Below, piece by piece: positions 9,114 through 17,715 of a DNA stretch of 64,000 nucleotides (its first letter is position 1; each line of letters begins with the position of its first letter). The DNA is from an uncultured Chlamydiae bacterium (lineage in GTDB: Bacteria; Chlamydiota; Chlamydiia; Chlamydiales; 2-12-FULL-49-11), in NCBI GenBank assembly GCA_937996705.1, contig CALKUQ010000018.1:62001-126000 (forward strand), read 5' to 3'. The notes under the pieces were generated by a model. It made no database searches. It was not told the origin of the DNA and saw nothing but the letters and a program-made list of their open reading frames with translations. A program made the translations under genes and the position numbers.

Positions 9114-9683
9114 ATGGAAGGAAAAGGCAGCCTACTTCACCAAGCGGTTCAAAAGCATATTTATGACCTTCTCCCTAAAGGAGAGGTGATTATGGAATAT
9201 CGATTACCTGGACACATTGGAGATCTTGTTTGGCTTCCCAAAAAAATTATTTTTGAGATACAAGTCTCTCCTATTTCAATAGATATCGCAATAAGTAGAA
9301 CTCGTGATTACAAAAAACTAGGCTATCTCCTGGTATGGATCTTGCACCAAAAAAATTTTAATGGAACGTATATGACACTATCAGAGCTCTACTTAAGAAA
9401 ATTACCCCACTGCTATTTTACAAACATCTCAATAGGAGGGCACGGCTACATTTATGACCAAATTGATAGGATAAAAAACAACAAACGAATCGAAAGAGGC
9501 CCTCCGATTCCGATAGATTTAAAAAATATTTTACTAAAAAAGGGGACAAAAAAGTCTTTCTTTTTCAAACATATCATTTCGCTTTTGACGAAATCTCTGG
9601 ATGCGTGCTATACTTTGCTAAAAAATAACCAAGTTAGGCAAAACCATGGCAGACAACAAAAAAGAAGAGAAAAAAAAGGTTAA
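9114..9683 (+). CDS. CoiA-like PD-(D/E)xK nuclease-fold protein
   Basis: About 189 residues. The core RLPGHIGDLVW, then IIFEIQVSPIS, then RTRDYKKLGYLLVWIL matches the competence protein CoiA nuclease domain: an Asp, an E-x-Q in place of E-x-K, and a following Arg/Tyr helix ending in WIL. CoiA-type proteins assist processing of incoming DNA in competent Gram-positives; the role in Chlamydiae is not established. The N-terminus MEGKGSLLHQAVQKH looks like the start of that domain. TTG at 9096 is an alternative start, but it falls in the rpoD promoter, so ATG 9114 is preferred; no clear ribosome site is visible. The last 38 bases overlap rpsT in another frame, and the rpsT promoter lies inside this gene. 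Confidence 0.65.
   Translation: MEGKGSLLHQAVQKHIYDLLPKGEVIMEYRLPGHIGDLVWLPKKIIFEIQVSPISIDIAISRTRDYKKLGYLLVWILHQKNFNGTYMTLSELYLRKLPHCYFTNISIGGHGYIYDQIDRIKNNKRIERGPPIPIDLKNILLKKGTKKSFFFKHIISLLTKSLDACYTLLKNNQVRQNHGRQQKRREKKG
9585..9614 (+). promoter_or_regulatory. Promoter of rpsT
   Basis: TTGACG (9585-9590), an 18-base spacer ending in TGC, and TATACT (9609-9614): one of the best sigma-70-type promoters in the window. It lies inside the 3' end of the CoiA-like gene and about 31 bases before the rpsT ATG, so rpsT can be transcribed independently. Confidence 0.75.
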
Positions 9684-9915
9684 AGCACCGACAGCGCTTA
9701 AGAGACACAAACAAGACATAAAGAAAAACTTGACAAATCGTATTAGAAAGTCTCAAATTCATACAGCTAGAACGGCCTTTGCAGAAGCTAAAGACGAAAC
9801 TGCCAAAAAAACTTTATTAAATACACTCTACGGGCTTCTTGACAAAGCAGCTAAAAACGGCGTATTTAAGAAAAACAAAGTTTCTCGTCTAAAATCACGC
9901 CTAGCTGCTAAATAA
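9646..9915 (+). CDS. rpsT: 30S ribosomal protein S20
   Basis: An 89-residue, strongly basic protein with the S20 pattern of three helices: ALKRHKQDIKKNLTNRIRKS near the start, a central helix, then LLDKAAKNGVFKKNKVSRLKSRL at the end, which contains the conserved AAxKGVxHKNxAxRxKSRL-type motif. It binds 16S rRNA in the small subunit. The ATG at 9646 lies inside the end of the preceding gene. It has its own strong promoter upstream. In C. trachomatis rpsT is also close to rpoD (CT615-CT617, from memory). Confidence 0.96.
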   Translation: MADNKKEEKKKVKAPTALKRHKQDIKKNLTNRIRKSQIHTARTAFAEAKDETAKKTLLNTLYGLLDKAAKNGVFKKNKVSRLKSRLAAK

Positions 9916-9933
9916 TCTCCCTTAGAAGCTGGA

Positions 9934-11661
9934 TTAAAACGAACCGATCACTCCGAAGTAAAGCTGAGGCTCGGCTTTGGAGGAAGAGGCAAACGGAGCG
10001 TCGGTAAGGCGAAAGCCTACATCAAAACGGGCTCGGAGATTTGAAGATATATCGTACCGTATACCTGGCCCTATACCAGCAAGAAAATAGCTTGAGGGTT
10101 GGTTAGACAAACTTTTTAAGATACCCCCAGCACCTAGATCAAGAAAAATAATTCCTGCTAAACGATCATTGATCCTATTTCGGCTCGGGCTAACAAACGG
10201 GGTTCTAAATTCAAGATTAAGAATTCCCCCATTATCAACATTAACTACCCTCTCTACATAACCTCTTACGCTGTTTTCACCACCTAGACCAAAACTTTCT
10301 AAAGGAATAAGAGCTCCAGAAGAGAATTGAACCCTTCCCTTAATAGTAACCATCATACCCGATTTTGGATCAGACCAAACATAGTCCCCTTTCATCCTTA
10401 TATAAAGATATTTATTCACAGCATTCGGGCGGAGAGCTTTATAATTTTTTTTACTCATAGTAGAACCAAAGTCCCAAGGCTGAACATAGCCTTCACCAAG
10501 AAAATCGAAATTATTCCTTCCAAATTTATAGGAAGCCTCATAAATACCGGCAAGTTGGGCGACAGAAGCGAATGAATTTGCGATGTAGTTAATATTTGCT
10601 ACGGTTAGATCATTATTGGTTTGCTTAACATCAAGGCCAAATTTAGCTTTTTGGAAAAAATTTCCGGAGGGGGGAATAAAAATTCCATAACGTGCACTTG
10701 CTTGCCAATCGCTCCCCTTATTATTAGAGGTCGGAATATAGCTACTTCTGTCGACATTTACATAGGAGTATCCGCCAAAAAGATCGATTTCATCTCTCCA
10801 GGGAAGGGGCGCCGAGTAATAAACCGTGACCGCCTGAAATTTATGGAAGTCGGGGGATGCGGTATACTGAAATGCCAGCTGATGATCGTAATTCAAGAAA
10901 TGGCCCCAGTTAAATCCTACAAAAAGCCTATTATAACCGGTGACCTTAAAGCCGGTATTGTCGGCCCCAACAAAAAGTCTTGCAGGTCTTTCGTCCTGAA
11001 CATAAAGATCAATATCGGTAGTTCCATATTGAGCTCCGGGCTTGTAAACAGCACTTACCCTCCTCCAGGGACTCTCATTAATATAGACAATGTCAGCATC
11101 TAATGCTCCAGTATCAATAGTTTGATCTTCCTCTAGACTTAAGTTTTGCAAATACCTTTCGCTCGTAAACCATTTATTGCCAATTACCTCTACTTTCCCA
11201 AGTTTTGATTCTAAGACTGTCACTACTACAACACCGTCTGAAACATCTTGCTCAGGTATATTAACAATTACTAAAGAATGTCCATTATCTTGGTAGAACT
11301 GAGAAATTTTTGCTTTGATTTCGCCGATTTTTTTTAAAGTAAGGGGCTTTCCTAATACAAATTGATCGAGCTCTTTTAAAAGGGCCTCTCTTTTTTTAAT
11401 CGAGATCCCCTGCATAGTTCTATAGTTTTGAACCCCTTTAGTTGTTTTTATCACATAGCTTCCAGGTCTATCCGACTCGGGTGCAATAATCATTCCATTT
11501 ACAGAGGTAATAATCACTTTATTTTGACTGATTGAATTCACAGGCTCAGGCGGTCTGTTAATTTCCTTTTGACCTGTCATTTTCATGTCTGGGTAGTGAA
11601 GTTCATATTCAGCTATTGCAGAACTAAATGCGACTAAAGATAACACTAAAAAATTTTTCAT
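9934..11661 (-). CDS. TpsB/ShlB-FhaC family outer-membrane transporter
   Basis: A 575-residue Omp85-superfamily protein with a signal peptide (cleavage near residue 17). A POTRA-like region follows (about 95-230: GKPLTLKKIGEIKAKISQFY, then GHSLVIVNIPEQDVSDGVV and LGKVEVIGNKWF). A 16-strand barrel comes next, with the family motif FGLGGENSVRGY (the VRGY tip motif of lid loop L6) and a C-terminal strand ending in aromatic F. Such proteins secrete large TpsA exoproteins or activate hemolysins across the outer membrane. No TpsA-sized gene with haemagglutinin repeats lies beside it or elsewhere in the window, so its cargo is unknown. It is divergent from the porin-like gene across about 110 bases. 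Confidence 0.88.
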   Translation of the reverse strand: MKNFLVLSLVAFSSAIAEYELHYPDMKMTGQKEINRPPEPVNSISQNKVIITSVNGMIIAPESDRPGSYVIKTTKGVQNYRTMQGISIKKREALLKELDQFVLGKPLTLKKIGEIKAKISQFYQDNGHSLVIVNIPEQDVSDGVVVVTVLESKLGKVEVIGNKWFTSERYLQNLSLEEDQTIDTGALDADIVYINESPWRRVSAVYKPGAQYGTTDIDLYVQDERPARLFVGADNTGFKVTGYNRLFVGFNWGHFLNYDHQLAFQYTASPDFHKFQAVTVYYSAPLPWRDEIDLFGGYSYVNVDRSSYIPTSNNKGSDWQASARYGIFIPPSGNFFQKAKFGLDVKQTNNDLTVANINYIANSFASVAQLAGIYEASYKFGRNNFDFLGEGYVQPWDFGSTMSKKNYKALRPNAVNKYLYIRMKGDYVWSDPKSGMMVTIKGRVQFSSGALIPLESFGLGGENSVRGYVERVVNVDNGGILNLEFRTPFVSPSRNRINDRLAGIIFLDLGAGGILKSLSNQPSSYFLAGIGPGIRYDISSNLRARFDVGFRLTDAPFASSSKAEPQLYFGVIGSF

Positions 11662-11771
11662 ATCACCAACTTGTCCTCATGATATTTTTCTTATGTATTT
11701 TTTTTGTTTTTAATTCTACCTTTTTTCAAGGAGTTTTGTTACAATCACAAGTTTAGGATATGGGGTTTTTC

Positions 11772-12947
11772 ATGAACTGCAAGTTAAGATTCGTGCTACT
11801 TTCTCTTTGCACACTCTCTTACTTAAATGCAGCTGATGATGATGATGGGTATCAATTTGAAGCCTTGAAGGCCTGGATTGCGACAAAAAGACAAGTCACA
11901 ATTAAAGAGCGTGGCGGCAGTTTATCACTTAGCGGTGATGTAAGATCAGAATATGCGACGTCAAACGAACAAAAAAATGGGTATAAAAATATTGGAGACA
12001 ATTCCTACCACCCTCTAGTTGCATCTGACCAATTCAAAATCGCATTCAACCTCCTTCTAGATTATCGAGCAGACGCAACATGGGCTTCTATTAAACTTAA
12101 ATTCTCCAATAATATGGGGCTTGGAGCTCCCTACGGAAACGGAACAAACAATAGAATCAATCTAGAGCGAGCGTTTATAGGTTTTAGAGTTGTAGACAGC
12201 GAAAGATTTACTGTGGATATTGAGCCGGGAAGGCGAAAGCTTGTTTACACATTTGACTCCCGAATTGAGTTTAACGCAACCATGGATGGCTTACTTATTA
12301 AATACGACCAGTCTTCAGACCGATTTGGAGATTTTTACATACATGCTGGAGCCTTTATCATAAACGATCTAAAAAACAGGTACGGATATGTGATGGAAAC
12401 TGGCGTTTTAAATATGCTAAATACAGGGATCTATATTAAATACGCTCTTACCGATTGGTACACAAAGAAAACATCCAAGCCAGTAATCAACTCTCAATTT
12501 GAATATTTTGTTAACCAAGTCCTTGTAGGTTATCGATTTTTAGCTCCAAAAATTGACAAAGTCTCGATTCTTTATGCTGCATTTCTAATTAACAGCGCGG
12601 CTGCGACTAAATCATTCCTTGATAATGAAAAGGCTAATAAAGCAGCCTATCTAGGATTTACTATGGGTGAAGCTCGCAAAAAAGGGGACTGGGCCTTTGA
12701 TACTAACGTCCAGTATGTTCAACCTCAATCGATACCCGATTACGACTTCGGTGGAATCGGAATCGGGAACACCGATTTTGACATCTATGAAAGAACCAAC
12801 TACATCGGAGCCCTTTTTGACTTCGGATACCTGATTACCGATAACCTTACTATTTCACAATCGTATAAATATTCTGTGTCTCTCGGCTGGCTTCCTAACC
12901 GATTTACCTACAAGCAATACCGCCTTGAATTTGTTTACGTTTGGTAG
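11772..12947 (+). CDS. Porin-like outer-membrane beta-barrel protein
   Basis: A 391-residue exported protein. The signal peptide ends near SYLNA, followed by an acidic stretch and alternating amphipathic strands typical of a porin. It ends in YRLEFVYVW with a terminal aromatic, as in BamA substrates. The region SGDVRSEY followed by RINLERAFIGF and PGRRKLVYTFDSRIEFN resembles carbohydrate or anion porins annotated as putative porin in Chlamydiae (AaxA/CT372-like is one possibility, from memory). ATG 11760 is in frame four codons upstream; ATG 11772 was chosen because GGGG sits six bases before it and the signal peptide then starts at once. Substrate unknown. Confidence 0.75.
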   Translation: MNCKLRFVLLSLCTLSYLNAADDDDGYQFEALKAWIATKRQVTIKERGGSLSLSGDVRSEYATSNEQKNGYKNIGDNSYHPLVASDQFKIAFNLLLDYRADATWASIKLKFSNNMGLGAPYGNGTNNRINLERAFIGFRVVDSERFTVDIEPGRRKLVYTFDSRIEFNATMDGLLIKYDQSSDRFGDFYIHAGAFIINDLKNRYGYVMETGVLNMLNTGIYIKYALTDWYTKKTSKPVINSQFEYFVNQVLVGYRFLAPKIDKVSILYAAFLINSAAATKSFLDNEKANKAAYLGFTMGEARKKGDWAFDTNVQYVQPQSIPDYDFGGIGIGNTDFDIYERTNYIGALFDFGYLITDNLTISQSYKYSVSLGWLPNRFTYKQYRLEFVYVW

Positions 12948-12966
12948 CCGATTTTTAATGAATCTA

Positions 12967-14703
12967 CTAAACTAAAAGCAAGGAGCTTTCTGAAGTAAGC
13001 TTTTGGTAAGAATGGAACTGTATCGTAACTTGTGTGCGCTTATGCAGGGCTAACCAGTGGGTTTTGAAATGAGAGGTGTGTTTGATAGAAAATTGCCTCA
13101 CATGGAAACCATTTTCTAAATAAAGCTGCTCAAAAGGGGCTTTTGACATAAACTCTTCGAACACTTTTCTTGAACTAAATAAAAAGAGAGGCCTTGTCGA
13201 AAGGGGTAAAGCTCTTAATTTTTCAGAAATGCTCTCGTCTGTATAGAAGGTATTTATATTTAGGAAAAAATTGATACACTTATCCCAAAAGGGACTTTTC
13301 TCTTTTACTATATAAAGGTGGAGTTTAGAAGATTCTCCCAAAAGAAAGGCTATATTCCGAATCGAGCTGCCCTTGTAATAAAATGCAATTCTATCTTCCT
13401 GAAAATTAGGCCCAAAGGGGTAGTTAATAAAATGAAGTTTGTAAAAAGGATAGATCACCTTTCTTGCTAAAAAGTGTAGCGCTTGAACTGCTAAGTGTCT
13501 TGACATTATGATAAAAGATAGGAAAATTATCAAAGCCATGAAAGAGAATCCTGCGGCAGAAGAGACGTGCATCACTTTGCCAAATACAAAAAGACAAAGG
13601 GGAGCTAACAAAACCCCTGCAAAACTTAAAAAATTTTCTGCGGCAAATACCTGCCCTCTCATTTCAGAGGGGCAAAACGATTGAATATATGCCTCTAAAG
13701 GAACAACATATAGCCCGCCAAATAGACCAAGTGAAGCTAGGCAAATAACAGAACCTAGAACCGAATGCTTTAAAATAGGGAGAAACATTAAAGCAATCGA
13801 GATCATTAAAAGGGCTAAGCAAGAGAGTCCAATATCAATCTCTTTTTTACAGAACTTGCCTGAAATTGTTGCACCAAGGGCTATTCCAATCGCTGTTGCT
13901 AAGAATAGATCGCCTCCCCCAACTTCACTCAAATTTAAAAAGTCCATAGCAAAGGGAATGATGTTTAATTGAACGAAAGCTCCTATAAATAGAAAAAATG
14001 CTGATCCTACAACTGCTAAAAAAAGTTTTGGTGTTTTCTTACAAAATTTTAAAGTTCTTGTCGTTTGTGTAATAAAAAAAAGCGAGGCTTTTTCTCTATT
14101 TTTGCTGGGCAAAGTGTATGGGATATAGAGACTTGCAATAAATCCTATCATTGCCGCTAACATGCAAACAGTTAGGGCAACCATAAAATTTCTTTCTGTA
14201 ACCCTTGTCAAAAATGAGGCTAAAAATGTCCCAATAATCATTGCAATGTAAGAAGATGAGGTAATTATCCCATTTGCCTTTGCAATTTGTTCTTTACGGA
14301 CCAGCTCTGGAACTATACTGAATTTTGAGGGACTTAAAAGGGCGCTTTGAAAGCAGAGCATAAATAAGGTAGCGTAACATCCCCAAACACTTTGATTTGA
14401 GTAAGCTAAGAATCCACATCCGATAACAATTACTTCTAAAGCTTTCAACCAAACAATCACCTTTTTTTTACTAAAGCGATCTGCTAAAATTCCCCCTGTA
14501 GATGAAAATAAAAGGAACGGGAGGACAAAGCAGACTCCAACCCAGAATAAAATATCACTAGAAGCCTCTTTTCCCAGCAAATCAATAAGCAAATATATCG
14601 TTAAAAATTTAAAAAGATTATCATTTAGAACAGCAAAGAATTGCGCGACGTTCAAAAACTTAAATGCATGTCTATCAAAGCGTAATCTTAGCAAGCTATG
14701 CAA
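12967..14703 (-). CDS. ygeD: MFS transporter of the LplT/YgeD type
   Basis: A 578-residue membrane protein. About twelve TM helices fill the first 410 residues; the MFS loop 2-3 motif is seen as GGILADRFSKKKVI and the start FLNVAQFFAVLNDNLFKFL is typical of the LplT subfamily. LplT imports lysophospholipids in Gram-negatives, often fused to or coupled with an acyltransferase. Here a non-membrane tail of about 165 residues follows. It carries no obvious acyltransferase HX4D motif, so its role is open. The gene is head to head with recC, as in C. trachomatis (ygeD-recC-recB). Only 17 bases separate the start codons, so each promoter must lie in the other gene. Confidence 0.85.
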   Translation of the reverse strand: MHSLLRLRFDRHAFKFLNVAQFFAVLNDNLFKFLTIYLLIDLLGKEASSDILFWVGVCFVLPFLLFSSTGGILADRFSKKKVIVWLKALEVIVIGCGFLAYSNQSVWGCYATLFMLCFQSALLSPSKFSIVPELVRKEQIAKANGIITSSSYIAMIIGTFLASFLTRVTERNFMVALTVCMLAAMIGFIASLYIPYTLPSKNREKASLFFITQTTRTLKFCKKTPKLFLAVVGSAFFLFIGAFVQLNIIPFAMDFLNLSEVGGGDLFLATAIGIALGATISGKFCKKEIDIGLSCLALLMISIALMFLPILKHSVLGSVICLASLGLFGGLYVVPLEAYIQSFCPSEMRGQVFAAENFLSFAGVLLAPLCLFVFGKVMHVSSAAGFSFMALIIFLSFIIMSRHLAVQALHFLARKVIYPFYKLHFINYPFGPNFQEDRIAFYYKGSSIRNIAFLLGESSKLHLYIVKEKSPFWDKCINFFLNINTFYTDESISEKLRALPLSTRPLFLFSSRKVFEEFMSKAPFEQLYLENGFHVRQFSIKHTSHFKTHWLALHKRTQVTIQFHSYQKLTSESSLLLV

Positions 14704-14720
14704 AACAAGGCCTTTTTAGT

Positions 14721-17663
14721 ATGTTGAAAAAAACTATTATACCCTCTTCTACAATTAGTTCAAACGACGTTTTTATGAGTAACAGTCTAATTGTATTAGC
14801 AAGTATTTTAAAAGAGATCCTCTCTCAAAAAGAGGGCTCTCTTCGTACTATCATCCTTGTTCCTAGTAATCACATAAAAAACTTTATCACGCAATACTTA
14901 ACCGAGAATCTTGGGGTCTGTTTTGGAATTCGCTTTTTATCCTTAGCTCAAGGGATCGAGCACTTTATAAAACTTTCTTACTCTGAAACTTTTACTTTTC
15001 CCTCTTTTGCAAATCTCTCTTTACACCTTGAATCCCTTCTTCTAAATCCGACCGAAAAACTCGTCCCGTTAATTGATTATTTAGGAAATGACAAAGAAAA
15101 AATTTCCTCTCTAGCAAGGGAGTTAGGTCATGTTTTTCTTCATTATGGAGTCTATGGAGGAAAAGCCTTAGAATCTTGGCTAAAAGAGGGAGGGTTTGAA
15201 CAAATTCTTTGGGAAAGCGTATCGAAATTTTGGAATTTCCCTTGCGAAATTCTAAAAGCAGAACCCAACCCAAAAATTCAGACCAACCTAATTTTATTTA
15301 ACATTCCCCACATCCCCCTTCTTTATAAAAATTTTTTAGACTCTCTTTCTAAAAGTTGGAAAATCTCCTATTTTTTTAAATCCCCCACCCCTCACTATTG
15401 GGGGGACATTCTTTCGGATCGAGCGCTAGCTAAAGCTGATCTAAACTTTCAAAAAAAATCGATTTCAGAGGAGGAAAGGGCAAGCTTTGAAGAAATTGCA
15501 GCAGACTCAAATTCTCTTCTAGCCAATTTTGGAAATCTCAGCAAAAGGGACTTTCTCTGGCTTTCAGAAAAAGAGCCGCACGATCTATTTCTTCCCCCAA
15601 AAGAGAACTCTTCTCTATCCCAAATACAAAACGATATTTTCCATATGCGTCAACTAAGAAAAATTGAATCAGACCCCTCAATTCAGATCCATGAAGCGGC
15701 ATCTCCCTTAAGGGAAATTGAAATACTCCTTTTAAATTTGCAAAAGGTATTACAGGAGGGAACTATTCTACCTGAAGAGATTATCGTCCTTGCAAATGAT
15801 ATAGATCTCTATTTCCCTCACATCCAATTTGTCTTTGAAAATGAGTCTTCCCCTCTTGGTTATGCAGTTAACGACCTCTCCTCATTGGAACACAACAATA
15901 CCCTTAAAACTATCGATCTATTTTTTTCCGCTGTAACCGGAAGATTTGATGCAGAGAGTATTAAAGACCTAATTTTTTCTGAACCTATTGCAAATAGACA
16001 AAACTTTACCGCGGTAGAATTTTCCCTTTTAAATCAGATCATTGATGATATGAATATTGAATGGGGCTTCAATAAAGAGATGAAAGAAGAAATTCTTGGA
16101 ATCGATACCGTCTCCGAAAGGGGTTCCTGGAAATTTGCTTTTGATCAAATCCTCACAAATCTTGCATACACCTCTTCCATTGAGATCTCTAAGTATGAAA
16201 TCCTAGGAACTTTAATTGTATTTCTGGAAGGGCTTTTTGAAGATTTTTTATATCTAAAAAAACAAGAAGAGACCTTAGCCAATTGGATTATTATTTTAGA
16301 TAAACTTCTAAATAAGTATTTTAAAGAAAGTGCTGAATTAGACTTTATTCTCAAAGAAATCCACTCTTTTGCAGGTCTTGCCAAACAAATTGATTCCCTT
16401 TTCCTATTCTCCTCTATACACGCTCTTATCAAAGAAATTCTCGCAAAAAAGAGTTTTGATCGTTACTATTCAAAAAAACCAGTTATCCAGTTTTCCAATC
16501 TCTCTGAAGGTGCGTCAACAAATTCGAAAGTGATCTTTATCCTAGGTCTTGACGAAGATTCATTTCCTAGAAAACGTGTAGTAAGATCGTTAAATCAACT
16601 CAAAGGTAGGCCTGGGTGCGATCCACAACCCGAAAACTCTGAAAAAGATCGTTTTTACTTTTTAGAGGCAATTCTATCCGCAAAGGAAAAATTAATTCTC
16701 AGTTATACAGGACTTTCTCCAAAAGACGGAAAATCTCTTGCTCCCTCACTTTGTATACAAGAACTCCTTCATGAGTTTCATAAAAACCCGATTACAAAAC
16801 ACCCTAATTTAGAATTTTTTCCAAAAGTCAAAGAGGAAATTTCGTTTTCGATTGGAGAAGAAAAAGCTGAACCGAGATCGGTCGAAATTCGTCATTTAAT
16901 TGAATTGATGAAGCACCCTATCCGATTTTATTGCAACAGGATCCTTGGAATTTTTTTAGAAAGGGGGGAGGAGAAAAATTCGCGCGAATTTTTTCTTTCT
17001 TATCTCGATAAAGCTGTTATCAAAGAGGCTTTTTTAAAGCAGCCGGAAGAGGAGCTCTTAGAATCTCTGGAAAAGAAAAACCTCTTGCCAACTGCCCTTT
17101 TTAAAGAGTCTGCTAAAGCAGAACTTCTAGAAGAACTTCACGAAATCCATAGGGGTTTAAAAACATTCGGTCTGAACAAGGGGGATTTTTTTTCGATCCA
17201 TTTTGATACTGCCTGTAAAGAGGCTGGTTTTCTTGATAACAATAGGTTCCTTCATCCTGCAATCCCGGTTACACTTTCAGACGGAAGAACTTTTATGCTT
17301 AAGGGAAAACTCCCCTCCATATCAAAACAAGGGGTTTACATTCAAAAAGATTCAAGCGTTGCAGAAGTGTGGAAGCACCTAGCTCACTTAGCAATCTTGA
17401 ACTCAATTCAGGCTCCTACTCTTCCTATCCTACTCTTTGGAAAAGACCTCACCACTAAAACATCGACTTTTACCCTTCCCTCTCTTATTGAGTACTACCT
17501 TGAAGCCTCCCTTTTTCCCTCACCGCTCCTTCCCGAGCAAATTGATAAACTGATGAAAAAAAAGCTCTTCTCACCAACCTCTTTTTTTGAAGACCCCTAC
17601 CTTACCTTTCTTTCCCCCGACCTTAGCAAAAACTGGGATAAATGGCTTGAACACGTTAATTAG
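14721..17663 (+). CDS. recC: Exodeoxyribonuclease V, gamma subunit RecC
   Basis: A 980-residue member of the RecC family, the Chi-scanning subunit of RecBCD. Supporting segments are the N-terminal LIVLASILKEIL followed by IILVPSNHIKNFITQYL, the central SPLREIEILLLNLQKVL (inactive-helicase core) and VIFILGLDEDSFPR, and the family LILSYTG segment. The protein is shorter than E. coli RecC (about 1,120) but close to chlamydial versions. ATG 14721 was chosen; the frame is open further upstream, but that would run into ygeD. ATG 14775 is less likely because residues before it match the family. recB follows after 52 bases, presumably in one operon. Confidence 0.88.
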   Translation: MLKKTIIPSSTISSNDVFMSNSLIVLASILKEILSQKEGSLRTIILVPSNHIKNFITQYLTENLGVCFGIRFLSLAQGIEHFIKLSYSETFTFPSFANLSLHLESLLLNPTEKLVPLIDYLGNDKEKISSLARELGHVFLHYGVYGGKALESWLKEGGFEQILWESVSKFWNFPCEILKAEPNPKIQTNLILFNIPHIPLLYKNFLDSLSKSWKISYFFKSPTPHYWGDILSDRALAKADLNFQKKSISEEERASFEEIAADSNSLLANFGNLSKRDFLWLSEKEPHDLFLPPKENSSLSQIQNDIFHMRQLRKIESDPSIQIHEAASPLREIEILLLNLQKVLQEGTILPEEIIVLANDIDLYFPHIQFVFENESSPLGYAVNDLSSLEHNNTLKTIDLFFSAVTGRFDAESIKDLIFSEPIANRQNFTAVEFSLLNQIIDDMNIEWGFNKEMKEEILGIDTVSERGSWKFAFDQILTNLAYTSSIEISKYEILGTLIVFLEGLFEDFLYLKKQEETLANWIIILDKLLNKYFKESAELDFILKEIHSFAGLAKQIDSLFLFSSIHALIKEILAKKSFDRYYSKKPVIQFSNLSEGASTNSKVIFILGLDEDSFPRKRVVRSLNQLKGRPGCDPQPENSEKDRFYFLEAILSAKEKLILSYTGLSPKDGKSLAPSLCIQELLHEFHKNPITKHPNLEFFPKVKEEISFSIGEEKAEPRSVEIRHLIELMKHPIRFYCNRILGIFLERGEEKNSREFFLSYLDKAVIKEAFLKQPEEELLESLEKKNLLPTALFKESAKAELLEELHEIHRGLKTFGLNKGDFFSIHFDTACKEAGFLDNNRFLHPAIPVTLSDGRTFMLKGKLPSISKQGVYIQKDSSVAEVWKHLAHLAILNSIQAPTLPILLFGKDLTTKTSTFTLPSLIEYYLEASLFPSPLLPEQIDKLMKKKLFSPTSFFEDPYLTFLSPDLSKNWDKWLEHVN

Positions 17664-17715
17664 TCTGCATTTCTGAAAAATTGCGATGGAATTGTTTTTG
17701 TGATACTCTAGAGAA

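Noticed and set aside
10621..11103. 160-residue frame antisense to the TpsB gene
   Set aside because: Shadow frame; the minus-strand product is a clear family member.
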